Assembly (NCBI RefSeq): GCF_900103135.1
Contig: NZ_FNGO01000004.1
Coordinates: 98,404 to 162,403, forward strand
Length of the DNA stretch: 64,000 nt
Direction: 5' to 3'
From: Halarsenatibacter silvermanii
Lineage (GTDB): Bacteria > Bacillota > Halanaerobiia > Halanaerobiales > Halarsenatibacteraceae
A model generated the notes under the pieces. It was not told where the DNA came from. It did not search any database and was given only the letters and a program-made list of their open reading frames with translations. A program made the position numbers and the translations under genes. The first letter of the stretch is position 1. Every line of letters starts with the position of its first letter. Of the stretch, positions 53,527 through 62,070 are shown in pieces.

Positions 53527-53553
53527 AAAAACCCCGGAACATTGCTGCCGGGG
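53527..53553 (-). terminator. Intrinsic terminator of infC-rpmI-rplT
   Basis: CCCCGG, ten-base loop, CCGGGG followed by TTTTTGCTTTTT on the minus strand, 25 bases past the rplT stop. Confidence 0.9.
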
Positions 53554-53577
53554 CATGCTATATAAATGGATTCATCT

Positions 53578-53937
53578 TCAGTTTTCAAGCTCTTCTTTGG
53601 CCAGTTCTACAAGTCTGGCAAAAGCCTCTTTATCGTTGACGGCTAAGTCTGCCATTATTTTGCGGTCGAGTTCTACATTGGCCTGCTTGAGGCCATTTAT
53701 TAATCTGCTGTAAGAAAGGCCGTTATTGCGGGCAGCGGCATTTATCCTGGTGATCCACAGCCGTCGAAATTCCCGCTTTTTATTTTTTCTATCCCTGTAA
53801 GCATATTCGAGCGACTTCATAACCTGCTGTTTGGCAGGTTTGAACAGTTTGCTTTTTGAACCGAAATAACCTTTCGCATTTTTTAGTACTTTTTTTCTTC
53901 TCTTTCTGGCCTTGCTTCCCCTTTTTACTCTGGTCAT
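53578..53937 (-). CDS. rplT: Ribosomal protein L20
   Basis: 119-residue 50S protein, start [20 protein letters not shown], then [20 protein letters not shown] and [20 protein letters not shown], all conserved. L20 binds 23S rRNA early in assembly, and in Firmicutes also represses its own operon through the infC leader. ATG at 53937 (an upstream in-frame start would add a Cys-rich nonsense end). Last gene of infC-rpmI-rplT. Confidence 0.98.
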   Translation of the reverse strand: MTRVKRGSKARKRRKKVLKNAKGYFGSKSKLFKPAKQQVMKSLEYAYRDRKNKKREFRRLWITRINAAARNNGLSYSRLINGLKQANVELDRKIMADLAVNDKEAFARLVELAKEELEN

Positions 53938-54036
53938 GATTCCACACTCCTTTCCAGCAGCCTGCCGGGCAGCAAAGCATAAAACAAAGCAGCCTCCCGG
54001 CAAAATGTGTATTTGTTTGCCTGCTAATTTGTCACA

Positions 54037-54234
54037 TTATTGATAGGGAATCATTTTTCTATAATCTTTAGCATGAGCCTTTTCCAGCTCTTTTTCTTTG
54101 TTCAGCCTTCGTTTGCGGGCAGAATTTTTCTTGACCTGTTTGTGGTTCATAAAGCCCTTTTTATACATAAGCTTGCCCGTACCTGTTTTTTTAATTCGCT
54201 TGGCGATACCTTTATGAGTCTTCATTTTTGGCAT
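54037..54234 (-). CDS. rpmI: Ribosomal protein L35
   Basis: 65 residues: PKMKTHKGIAKRIKKTGTGK, then KGFMNHKQVKKNSARKRRLN, the standard basic L35 pattern. Follows infC by 17 bases. Confidence 0.98.
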   Translation of the reverse strand: MPKMKTHKGIAKRIKKTGTGKLMYKKGFMNHKQVKKNSARKRRLNKEKELEKAHAKDYRKMIPYQ

Positions 54235-54251
54235 GAGTTACACCTCCAGCT

Positions 54252-54767
54252 TTATTTATCGCTGTCCGGGGTTATGTGCATAAACATATCCCGGCCCTCC
54301 ATGGTAGGTCCGCTTTCGACAGAGCCCAGATCTTCAGTTCCCTCTTTAATTCTGTCCATCAGATCATAACCGAGCTCTTTATGGACCAATTCTCTGCCTC
54401 TAAATTTTACCCTAACTTTAACCTTATCTTTATCATTCAGAAAACGACGAGCCTGTTTGAGCTTGACGTTAAAATCATGATCATCGATCTTAACACCCAT
54501 CTGCACTTCCTTGACGTTCATCACATTCTGATTCTTTTTAGCTTCCTTCTCTTTTTTAGCCTGTTCGTACTTGTATTTGCCATAATCCATCAGCTTGCAA
54601 ACAGGTGGGTCTGCTTGAGGAGCTACCTCAACCAGATCAAGACCTTTTTCTTCAGCTTTTTCTCTAGCATTCTCGATGTTTGTTATGCCAATCTGCTCTC
54701 CTTCTGAATCCACAAGTCTAATTTTGTTCGCGCGAATCTCGTCATTGACCCGCAGGTCTTCTACGAT
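54252..54767 (-). CDS. infC: Translation initiation factor IF-3 (AUC start)
   Basis: IF-3 keeps 30S subunits apart from 50S and checks the start codon. The N-domain (EDLRVNDEIRANKIRLVDSE, VAPQADPPVCKLMDYGKYKY) and C-domain (MGVKIDDHDFNVKLKQARRF, KVRVKFRGRELVHKELG) are complete. No ATG/GTG/TTG is properly placed: the only good ribosome binding site, GGAGG, sits eight bases upstream of ATC (54767-54765), giving a 171-residue product starting (M)VEDLRVNDEIR. Rare AUU/AUC starts are known for infC in other bacteria, where IF-3 represses itself by rejecting them. GTG five codons upstream overlaps the binding site. Confidence 0.93.
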   Translation of the reverse strand: MVEDLRVNDEIRANKIRLVDSEGEQIGITNIENAREKAEEKGLDLVEVAPQADPPVCKLMDYGKYKYEQAKKEKEAKKNQNVMNVKEVQMGVKIDDHDFNVKLKQARRFLNDKDKVKVRVKFRGRELVHKELGYDLMDRIKEGTEDLGSVESGPTMEGRDMFMHITPDSDK

Positions 54768-54784
54768 TTTATACACCTCCTGAT

Positions 54785-54929
54785 AAAAATTAAAAAGCAG
54801 GCCATAGAAGGCCCGCTTCCATAATCCATCCACTGCCATCCATCGAATCGATCAGTCGGACAGCTTCGGCAGATTATTAACCAATGATCCTATCATTGGT
54901 GAGAAGCAGGGGCCTCTTCTTTATTGTCG
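54785..54929 (-). ncRNA. L20-type leader with attenuator terminator before infC
   Basis: The transcript leader runs from about 54929 to infC. It contains paired segments (AAGAGGCCCC and GGACAGCTT-like stretches), a CAATGATAGGATCATTG hairpin, and ends in AGCGGGCC-TTCTAT-GGCCTGCT (54817-54796) followed by TTTTTAATTTTTAT, a terminator placed just before the infC ribosome binding site. This layout matches the L20-controlled attenuation leader of Firmicutes infC operons. That L20 binds here is known for the family, not shown here. Confidence 0.75.
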
Positions 54930-54935
54930 TGTTGT

Positions 54936-54964
54936 ATAATATCAGAAGAGCCCTGATAAGTCAA
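54936..54964 (-). promoter_or_regulatory. Promoter of infC-rpmI-rplT overlapping thrS stop
   Basis: On the minus strand TTGACT (54964-54959), 17 bases, TATTAT (54941-54936). The -35 box overlaps the thrS stop codon (54961-54963), so the operon starts immediately after thrS without a terminator in between. Confidence 0.85.
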
Positions 54965-56865
54965 CTTCTTTTTTCCTCTATTTCCCACAGGATATCCATT
55001 ATGAATTTATCTACAGCTTTTTCTCCCAGATCCCCTTCCCGCCGGTGCCTTACGGATACCGTACCATCTTCTTCCTCGCGGGAACCAACTATCAACATAT
55101 AAGGGACCTGCTCCACCTGAGCTTCTCTAATCCTGTAACTAACCTGTTCATCTCTGGCATCGAGCTCAGCCCTAATACCCTTCTCTATCAAACTGCCTTT
55201 TATTCCTTCTGCGTAGCTTTCCTGATCGCTGGAAACCGGTATGATTCTGACCTGAACAGGCGAAATCCAGGTAGGAAAAGCACCGCCATAATGTTCTATC
55301 AGGATACCTATAAATCTCTCTATGCTTCCGAAAATCGCCCTGTGAATCATCACCGGTCGATGCTCCTCATCATCCTCTCCTACATAGGTCAGATCAAACC
55401 GCTCGGGCATCTGAAAATCCAGCTGAATTGTGCCGCACTGCCAGGTTCGGCCCAGACAATCCTCCAGGTTAAAATCTATTTTAGGGCCATAAAAAGCGCC
55501 ATCACCTTCATTGATGACATAGTCCAGATCATTTTCAAGGATGGCATTTTCCAGAGCTTCAGTGGCTTTATCCCAAAGTGCATCATCTCCCATAGCTTTA
55601 TCGGGCTGGGTGCTCAACTCCACGTTATAATCAAAATCAAAAGCGCTGTAAAGTATCTCGACCAGTTCAATCACGCCGTTTAGTTCATCCTCTATCTGGG
55701 AGGGCAGGCAGAAGATATGAGCATCATCCTGGGTAAAAGCTCTGACGCGCATAAGACCATGAAGCGTTCCGGATCTTTCGTGGCGGTGTACCAGGCCGAG
55801 CTCTCCCAGTCTGAGAGGAAAGTCGCGATAGCTGTGCATCTTATTGTTATAAATCTTGATAGCTCCCGGACAGTTCATGGGCTTGACTGCATGGTCGCTC
55901 TCATCTATTTCTGTAAAATACATGTTATCCTTGTAATGATCCCAGTGCCCGGACTGCTCCCAGAGCTTTCTATCCAGCAGAATTGGAGATTGAACCTCTT
56001 TATAACCAAACCTGCGGTGCTGCTCCCGCCAGAAGTCGAGCAGTTCATTCCAGATAACCATGCCCCGGGGATGGAAGAACGGAAAGCCTTTACCCTCGTC
56101 ATGCAGACTGAACAAATCCAGTTCTTTGCCCAGCTTGCGGTGATCTCTCTTTTTGGCCTCTTCCAGCATCTCCAGGTGATCATCCAGATCTTCCTCTGCA
56201 GCAAAGGCAGTTCCATAAATTCTCTGCAGCATGGGGTTGTCTTCATCTCCCCGCCAGTAAGCTCCGGCCACCGAAAGCAGATCAAAAGCTTTGACCATAC
56301 CGGTGCTGGGAAGATGAGGCCCCTGGCAGAGATCCAGGAAGTCGCCCTGACGATAAAAACTTATCCGATCGTCATCGAGCTCTTCGATCAACTCTATCTT
56401 GTAGTTCTCGCCTCTCTCCCGCATCATCTCCAGAGCTTCCTCTCTGGGAATTTCCTCTCTTTCAATCTTGATGTCTTTCTCGATCAACCTGTTCATCTCC
56501 TCTTTTATCTCAGGAAAATCATCGGAGGATATAGTTGTTTCCAGGTCGATATCATAGTAAAAACCATCATCCGTGGTAGGACCGATAGCCAGACTGACAT
56601 CATCATAGAGATTTTTGACTGCATGCGCCATAACATGAGATGCGGTGTGCCTCAAAATATCGACTCCATCCTCGCTGTCTATCGTAATAATGCTAACCTC
56701 ATCACCTTCAGAAGGGTCATAATAAACATCGACCATTTCACCGTTTACCCTGCCGGCCACAGCATCATCGCCCAGATTGGGACCGATCTCATAAGCGATA
56801 TCCAAAACTGTACTTTCATCGGCTGCTTCCATTTTTGATCCATCAGGCAAAATGACTTCTTTCAC
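54961..56865 (-). CDS. thrS: Threonyl-tRNA synthetase
   Basis: 634 residues with an N-terminal TGS domain (1-60), the editing SAD domain (HTASHVMAHAVKNLY), the class II core with zinc ligands (KPMNCPGAI Cys, HRHERSGTLHGLMRVRAFTQ His, MIHRAIFGSIERF His) and the C-terminal anticodon-binding domain (WISPVQVRIIPVSSDQE). GTG start with GGAGG seven bases upstream. Controlled by an upstream T-box leader and its own promoter. Confidence 0.98.
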   Translation of the reverse strand: MKEVILPDGSKMEAADESTVLDIAYEIGPNLGDDAVAGRVNGEMVDVYYDPSEGDEVSIITIDSEDGVDILRHTASHVMAHAVKNLYDDVSLAIGPTTDDGFYYDIDLETTISSDDFPEIKEEMNRLIEKDIKIEREEIPREEALEMMRERGENYKIELIEELDDDRISFYRQGDFLDLCQGPHLPSTGMVKAFDLLSVAGAYWRGDEDNPMLQRIYGTAFAAEEDLDDHLEMLEEAKKRDHRKLGKELDLFSLHDEGKGFPFFHPRGMVIWNELLDFWREQHRRFGYKEVQSPILLDRKLWEQSGHWDHYKDNMYFTEIDESDHAVKPMNCPGAIKIYNNKMHSYRDFPLRLGELGLVHRHERSGTLHGLMRVRAFTQDDAHIFCLPSQIEDELNGVIELVEILYSAFDFDYNVELSTQPDKAMGDDALWDKATEALENAILENDLDYVINEGDGAFYGPKIDFNLEDCLGRTWQCGTIQLDFQMPERFDLTYVGEDDEEHRPVMIHRAIFGSIERFIGILIEHYGGAFPTWISPVQVRIIPVSSDQESYAEGIKGSLIEKGIRAELDARDEQVSYRIREAQVEQVPYMLIVGSREEEDGTVSVRHRREGDLGEKAVDKFIMDILWEIEEKRS

Positions 56866-56956
56866 TGGTAAACCTCCTCCTCAAATAAGTTTTGAATTTG
56901 TTTTTTAAGACAAAAAGGCCATAACAGAATCTGCAGAATAAATTTTCAAATCGATC

Positions 56957-57262
56957 AAAACAAACAAAACCTGCCCGCCTCTTGAGTTTAGAGACGAACA
57001 GGCTGGGTTCGCGGTCCCACTCTAATTGCTCCCGCTCTATATAAAATAATAAAATAAGGTTTACAGATTAATATCCTGATAAAATCTGGCAGGAAGCCTC
57101 TCAAAAAAACCTTTAACGGAGGTTACCGGAGGATATTACTCGCAAAAATAGCTTTCCCTCCCCGGCTCCGGGGTGGTCTTCCAGCCTGCACGGCTGTACT
57201 CTCCCCATCTCAGCCTTTGTTAAATATTGATGAATTTAAAGCCATAAAACTGCCAGTTTCAC
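56957..57262 (-). ncRNA. T-box leader riboswitch of thrS
   Basis: About 300 bases between promoter and thrS. Near the 3' end on the minus strand is the T-box core AGAGTGGGACCGCG (57023-57010; consensus RGGTGGNACCGCG), followed by the terminator CCTGTTCGTCTC/GAGGCGGGCAGG (57002-56970), a 12-bp stem, with TTTTGTTTGTTTT after it. Upstream stem-loops (GAGAGTACAGCCG, CCCCGGAGCCGGGG, CTCCGGTAACCTCCG) suit Stems I to III. In T-boxes uncharged tRNA, here expected tRNA-Thr, stabilises the antiterminator and lets thrS be transcribed. I could not fix the specifier codon by eye. Confidence 0.88.
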
Positions 57263-57268
57263 CTTTAT

Positions 57269-57297
57269 ATTATATTAATAAGAGGAAAAACTGTCAA
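57269..57297 (-). promoter_or_regulatory. Promoter of thrS
   Basis: TTGACA (57297-57292), 17 bases, TATAAT (57274-57269) on the minus strand: exact consensus boxes and spacing. Confidence 0.93.
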
Positions 57298-57299
57298 GA

Positions 57300-57327
57300 G
57301 CTTTTTTCGATAGGCTTTTTTCGATAG
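57300..57327. repeat. 14-bp tandem repeat upstream of the thrS promoter
   Basis: GCTTTTTTCGATAG occurs twice in perfect tandem, ending two bases from the -35 box. On the template orientation it gives two A-tracts 14 bases apart, which could act as an UP-like element. The rest of the gap to 57573 holds nothing I can assign. Confidence 0.7.
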
Positions 57328-57573
57328 GTTAAAATTTACTCTTTTAAACAAACAAGACGCCGCTTTCAGTGTAAAGTTTCTAATTCATTAGACAATCTTT
57401 AGCACTTCATTTCAATTTAATGGAAGGTTTTAACATTTTGCCGGCAAATTAGGTATACTTCCCCCTGGGCTGGTTGGTTTTAATCTTTAAATCTCTGAAT
57501 ACAGGCAGTTTTCTCAGGCAGACTGTACCAAACTGCGAATTTTATCTCGCTGCCCTTCTTTTATTGTATTTTA

Positions 57574-58464
57574 TCAATCTCTTTTTCTTTCCTTTCTTTC
57601 TGTGATATCTTCAAATGAAGCCATCATACAAATCGGCTGACCAATATCATCTTTGATCAGGTTTGTTGAAAATTTAATATTAATTTCTTCACCACTTCTA
57701 TTTATAGCTTTTGATTCGCCCTTCCATTCTCCTTTTTCTTTTGTAACTTCAATAGCTTTTTCGATTTTATCAAATTCTGTTTCAGGAATTAGATCAAAAG
57801 AGGTAGTATCATAAATTTCTTCAGGTTTATCATACCCGGTCATTTTTAAAAATGAATCATTAACATAAAAGTGTTCCCCCTTCATATTTGAAAAAGCTAT
57901 ACCAGAAATGGAAATTCAATCGCCTTGCTTTTTATTTTTAACTCCTGTTTTTTTGCTCAAAAAATCTAAATCATCTTCAATAACATTTTTGAATTTTTTC
58001 ATTAATTTTTTGCTGCTTTGATCTAAGTCCATACTTTCATTATCAAGAATGCAGATTGTACCAAAAGATTCTCCATCTGGCCAATTAAGAGGTAATCCAT
58101 AATAAGAGATCATATTCAAATCTATGTCTGGATTATCCTGCCAGGCTTCATGTTCTAAGGCTTTTTTAATGAAAAGTTCTTTGTTTTGGGAAATTACTGT
58201 TTCACAATAAAGACCATGACCTAATGTTTCACTATCTCCAGCTTTATATGGATTATTTTTGTTTTGACTTTTTAAAAACACCTCCATTGAGTCTGGAGTT
58301 ATTTTCATTATTAATCCTGCAGACACTCCAGTAAGATCTGCTATTATATTTATTATATTCTGCCATTTGCTTAATAATTCATCACTTATATCCTGTTTAG
58401 CAGGATCAGCAATTGTCACTTCTTTAGATTCTTATTCTTCTCTTAAAAATATCTCAGATTTCAC
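57574..58464 (-). pseudogene. Decayed GAF-PAS signalling gene with two in-frame stops
   Basis: One reading frame runs from a GTG with AAGGAG upstream (58464) to 57574 but is interrupted by TAA at 58434-58432 and TGA at 57918-57916. The first piece encodes only MKSEIFLREE. The second (58419-57916, 167 residues) is a GAF-like domain (IINIIADLTGVSAGLIMKIT, GHGLYCETVISQNKELFIKK, YYGLPLNWPDGESFGTICIL). The third (57885-57574, 103 residues) is a PAS domain (FYVNDSFLKMTGYDKPEEIY, CMMASFEDITERKERK), with ISGIAFSN just after the TGA still encoding the PAS start. No output domain follows. Two point nonsense changes without frameshift are the simplest reading; separately translated small proteins cannot be excluded. 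Confidence 0.7.
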
Positions 58465-58537
58465 CTAGAAGTCTCCTTCTCTGCCCCTTCTTGATTTGTT
58501 TCTTCTAAATCCAAAATAGGCAGTAATGCTAAAACTT

Positions 58538-61456
58538 TTACTTTTCTTTCATCATCTCCACAAATTTTCCTGCCAATTCCGGATCAAATTGTTCACCTGC
58601 ACATTCCTTTATTTCTTCTAAAGCTTCTTCTTTGCTTATAGAATCTTTGTAAGGTCTACCGGTGGTCATTACATCATAGGCATCAACTATGGCAATAATT
58701 CGGGCCAATAGAGGAATACTTGTTTTTTCTTTACCTCTTGGGTATCCTTTTCCATCCCATCTCTCATGATGATATTCTATAAGAGTTGAAAGATGAGTGA
58801 GTTCTTTCACGGGAGCTACTACTTTAGCACCTTTAGCAGAATGACGCTTAACATCCTTACATTCTTTTTCAGACAATGCCCCGGATTTTTGGAGGATTTC
58901 CTCATCAACAGTCAATTTCCCTATATCGTGCAAACTCCCCAAATAAGATAAATCTTTCAGCTTACCCTCAGAAAGACCTAATTTTTCCCCGAGTTTTAAA
59001 GCAAGTCTTGTTATTCTTAATGTATGACTTTCATTTTCACAGCTGCTTTTATATAACCTATGCAGAAGACAGTTTATCATTTCTCTTTTGGCAGTAATTC
59101 CATTTTTTCTTTTGTCCTTATACATTTGCTCGTCCGCCAATTTTAAATTTTTTTCTAAGTCCTGGCCTGGATCAGTTTTAGTGGCAAAACCTTTGCCTAA
59201 AGAAACCGGAGGCTCATCTTTTAAAGCTTTATCACAGTTTTGCCTGTAAGTTTGCTGACATTTATTTTCAACTCTCTCAATTATTTTTTCAGCCTCGGAA
59301 CTTGTAGTCTGAGGCAGCAGTATTAAAAATTCATCGCCCGCCCAACGAGCCAGTATATCCTCCTGTCGAATGCTATCTTTTAATATTTCCGAAGTTTTCT
59401 TAAGCAATCTATCTCCCATTTCATGACCAAAAGTATCGTTGATGATTTTAAGCCCATTAACGTCAAGCATAATGAGACTTATAGGAAGCTGTCTTTCAGT
59501 ATCCAACCTTTTCATATTTTCTTTCATGAACTTTCTATTATAAAGATCGGTCAATTCATCATGATAACTCGTATATTCCAATTGCTTTCTGGTTTTTTCC
59601 AGCTCACTAACATCTATGACTACTCCCAAAACTTTATTATCATCTAAGACTTCAGTAAAGGGGTGGACATTGAGCATAGCAGTAAAATTTTTGTCATTTT
59701 TCCTTTTTAATTTTAACTTATCTCTCCAGTCTTCTTTTTTATTCATTTTGCTAATTATATTTGGTATTTTATCTTCAGTCTCCTTTGGATGCAGAATTGA
59801 AACCGGTTTCTCCAGCACTTCTTTTCTATCATAGCCAAAAATATTTTCAGCTCCAGGACTGAAATCCTTTATAGAGGTCTCACTCTGTTCTTTATCCAGA
59901 TCAACGATTACAAAAGCAACATTAGTACTGGCATTATAGATCGCTTCCAGTTTTTCCCTCTGCTGTTTGGACTCAGTTATATCATCAAAAATGGCGTATA
60001 TGCCTTTGACTTCTCCGTCTAACTTGACGGGAATCCCTTTAATTAAAAACTCGTAGGGATTGCCATCTCTATCATAACGCCGGGCTTCAAATTTACATTT
60101 TTCTCCTTTTAATACCTTTTTTGTCTTTTCTCGGTCGACATTATCTTTTTTAGTATTCTCCAAAACATCATCCAGCTGTTTATCTTTTATTTCCGACAAC
60201 TTATAACCGAATATTTTTCTAAATTTATCATTTATATTTACCACTTCTCCATTTTCATCAAGAAGAGCAATAGCAGAAGTACTCTCTTCAAACAAAGCAT
60301 CTGACCACTGCTTTTCTTCTTTTAATTCAGTTATATCCAGAGAAGAACCAACTATTTTTTCAACTTTACCCTCCACTATAACAGGTGTAAGCCGGGTCAG
60401 CCACGTCTTTTTTCCTGCCGGTAAATTTAGCTCCTCTTCGTATGTGGTGGTTTCTCGTTTTTCCAGACATTCTCTATAATTAGCTTCCACTTCTTTCCCT
60501 ATTTCTTCTCCCAAAACTTCTATGGGCGTCTTTCCTTTTACTTCCTCAGTAGACAGACCGGTTAATTTTTCTTCAGTCTTATTCAGGCGCTGTAATGTTA
60601 TTCTTTCTTCATTTTCTACGTTCAGCAGAAAAATTGCACTTTGAGAATTATCCAGTATGGTTTCATACTCTTTATTGATATTTTTTAAATCCTGTTCCAG
60701 ACGTTTTTGAGTGGTTATATCCTGAAAAATTCCCACAATCTTTTCAACCTTATCATCTATAATTACAGGCGAAAGTTTACTCAATAAGTGCTTATTGCCA
60801 GCGGGTAATTTTAACTGCGTCTCGTAGGTAATACTTTGCTTTGTTTCTCTGCACTTCCGCAAATATTCCATAGTTTTATCTGCTATATCTTTCCTGAATA
60901 ATTCTTCGGGAGTTTTGCCTTTTATCTTATTTTCAATTTCTGCTCCACCAATCTCACGATGATAGGGATTTACTCTTTCATAATAAAAATTCCCATCTTT
61001 TACATTAATAAGTGCTACTCCGCTGTGAAGATTGTTAAATACAGTTTCATACTCTTTATAAAGATGTTCATATCTCTTCTCTTCCTTTTTATACTCAGTT
61101 ATGTCTTCATGGATTATTAAAGCACCCTGCTGGTATGGTTTAACCTTCATTTCAAACCATTTTTCCCCTCGCTCAGGACAAAATGAATATCTCTGCTTGA
61201 AAATCTCTCTTTCACCTGAAAGAACTGCTTTAATGCCCGCGGCAGCAGCCTGCGCTTCTTTTTTATGCGACGCAGATGAATTTAAAGCAACCTCTAGATA
61301 ATTCACCCCGGCTCCGCAGTCCTGCAGGCATCCATTTTCAACGGCATTTTTCTCCCATTCTTTATTAACCTGAGTAATATCACCCTTCCTATCAATTATT
61401 GCAGCAATATAGGGCCAGGAATCAAAAAACTCTCCTATCTGTGGCTTATCATTCAA
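58538..61456 (-). CDS. Five-PAS GGDEF and HD-GYP c-di-GMP signalling protein
   Basis: A 972-residue cytoplasmic sensor with no transmembrane helix. Five PAS domains occupy about 1-120, 135-255, 265-385, 390-505 and 510-640; the second and third end alike (SKLSPVIIDDKVEKIVGIFQ and TRLTPVIVEGKVEKIVGSSL), suggesting internal duplication. The GGDEF domain (640-790) has YHDELTDLYNRKFMKEN and the active-site variant ARWAGDEFLILLP, a form compatible with diguanylate cyclase activity. The HD-GYP domain (800-970) has LGSLHDIGKLTVDEEIL and YHHERWDGKGYPRGKEK, the phosphodiesterase signature. TTG start after GGGGGT. It is preceded by a truncated receiver gene. The C-terminus is very similar to the partial gene at 63598. 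Confidence 0.93.
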   Translation of the reverse strand: MNDKPQIGEFFDSWPYIAAIIDRKGDITQVNKEWEKNAVENGCLQDCGAGVNYLEVALNSSASHKKEAQAAAAGIKAVLSGEREIFKQRYSFCPERGEKWFEMKVKPYQQGALIIHEDITEYKKEEKRYEHLYKEYETVFNNLHSGVALINVKDGNFYYERVNPYHREIGGAEIENKIKGKTPEELFRKDIADKTMEYLRKCRETKQSITYETQLKLPAGNKHLLSKLSPVIIDDKVEKIVGIFQDITTQKRLEQDLKNINKEYETILDNSQSAIFLLNVENEERITLQRLNKTEEKLTGLSTEEVKGKTPIEVLGEEIGKEVEANYRECLEKRETTTYEEELNLPAGKKTWLTRLTPVIVEGKVEKIVGSSLDITELKEEKQWSDALFEESTSAIALLDENGEVVNINDKFRKIFGYKLSEIKDKQLDDVLENTKKDNVDREKTKKVLKGEKCKFEARRYDRDGNPYEFLIKGIPVKLDGEVKGIYAIFDDITESKQQREKLEAIYNASTNVAFVIVDLDKEQSETSIKDFSPGAENIFGYDRKEVLEKPVSILHPKETEDKIPNIISKMNKKEDWRDKLKLKRKNDKNFTAMLNVHPFTEVLDDNKVLGVVIDVSELEKTRKQLEYTSYHDELTDLYNRKFMKENMKRLDTERQLPISLIMLDVNGLKIINDTFGHEMGDRLLKKTSEILKDSIRQEDILARWAGDEFLILLPQTTSSEAEKIIERVENKCQQTYRQNCDKALKDEPPVSLGKGFATKTDPGQDLEKNLKLADEQMYKDKRKNGITAKREMINCLLHRLYKSSCENESHTLRITRLALKLGEKLGLSEGKLKDLSYLGSLHDIGKLTVDEEILQKSGALSEKECKDVKRHSAKGAKVVAPVKELTHLSTLIEYHHERWDGKGYPRGKEKTSIPLLARIIAIVDAYDVMTTGRPYKDSISKEEALEEIKECAGEQFDPELAGKFVEMMKEK

Positions 61457-61498
61457 TGATTTAATACCCCCATGATATCAGTTGGATTGGTAGAAGTT

Positions 61499-62070
61499 TT
61501 ATTCCAGATCAATATTTTCTATCATTTTTTCTCTATATTCACTTTGTTTTTGTGGGCTGGCATTGTCCTCTTCCACCACATCTTGCGGGAAAATAATAAA
61601 TTCCCGCTCAACGCTTTCCTTTTCCAGAGAAGTATTGTCTTCAACTATAGTTTTCATTTTATCCAAAAAGACTTCACTGCCTTCTAAATCCGTAAGCGGC
61701 AGCAAAAATGCATAGATATTTTCTGCCAGGAAGTATATCTGGTCTATACTCCTGATTTTACCAGTTATATTATCTTTTACACTTCTCATCTCCTCCTGTT
61801 CCAGGTTCTGAGGAAGGTAAATTTTCATCAATGTAAAGGACAGATCCGCCCTCATAGATCTATTAATTTCCATGGATAATGCTGTTTTAAGTTTATCCTT
61901 GCCACTTTTATTCAACTTTTCTGTGCTTTTTTCCGCTGATGTTTCAATATCTTTGCCTATATCGGCCAATATTTCATTAATCCTGCTTAACATATCTTTT
62001 TTATCAAAGGGCTTGACCAGATAATCCTCCGCTCCCAGGTTTATAGATTTTTTAACCAGGGTTTTTGGGC
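61499..62070 (-). pseudogene. Truncated receiver domain/degenerate GGDEF-like remnant
   Basis: The frame begins inside a response-regulator receiver domain (KKSINLGAEDYLVKPFDKKD, the last strand and helix with the switch Lys) and continues for 164 residues past an internal ATG (61993) into a GGDEF-fold-like segment (ADLSFTLMKIYLP, IRSIDQIYFLAENIYAFLLP) without a GGDEF active site. The receiver N-terminus, with the phosphorylated Asp, is missing: the upstream DNA switches to a transposase sequence near 62070. The part from 61993 might still be translated, but as a regulator it is broken. Confidence 0.75.
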
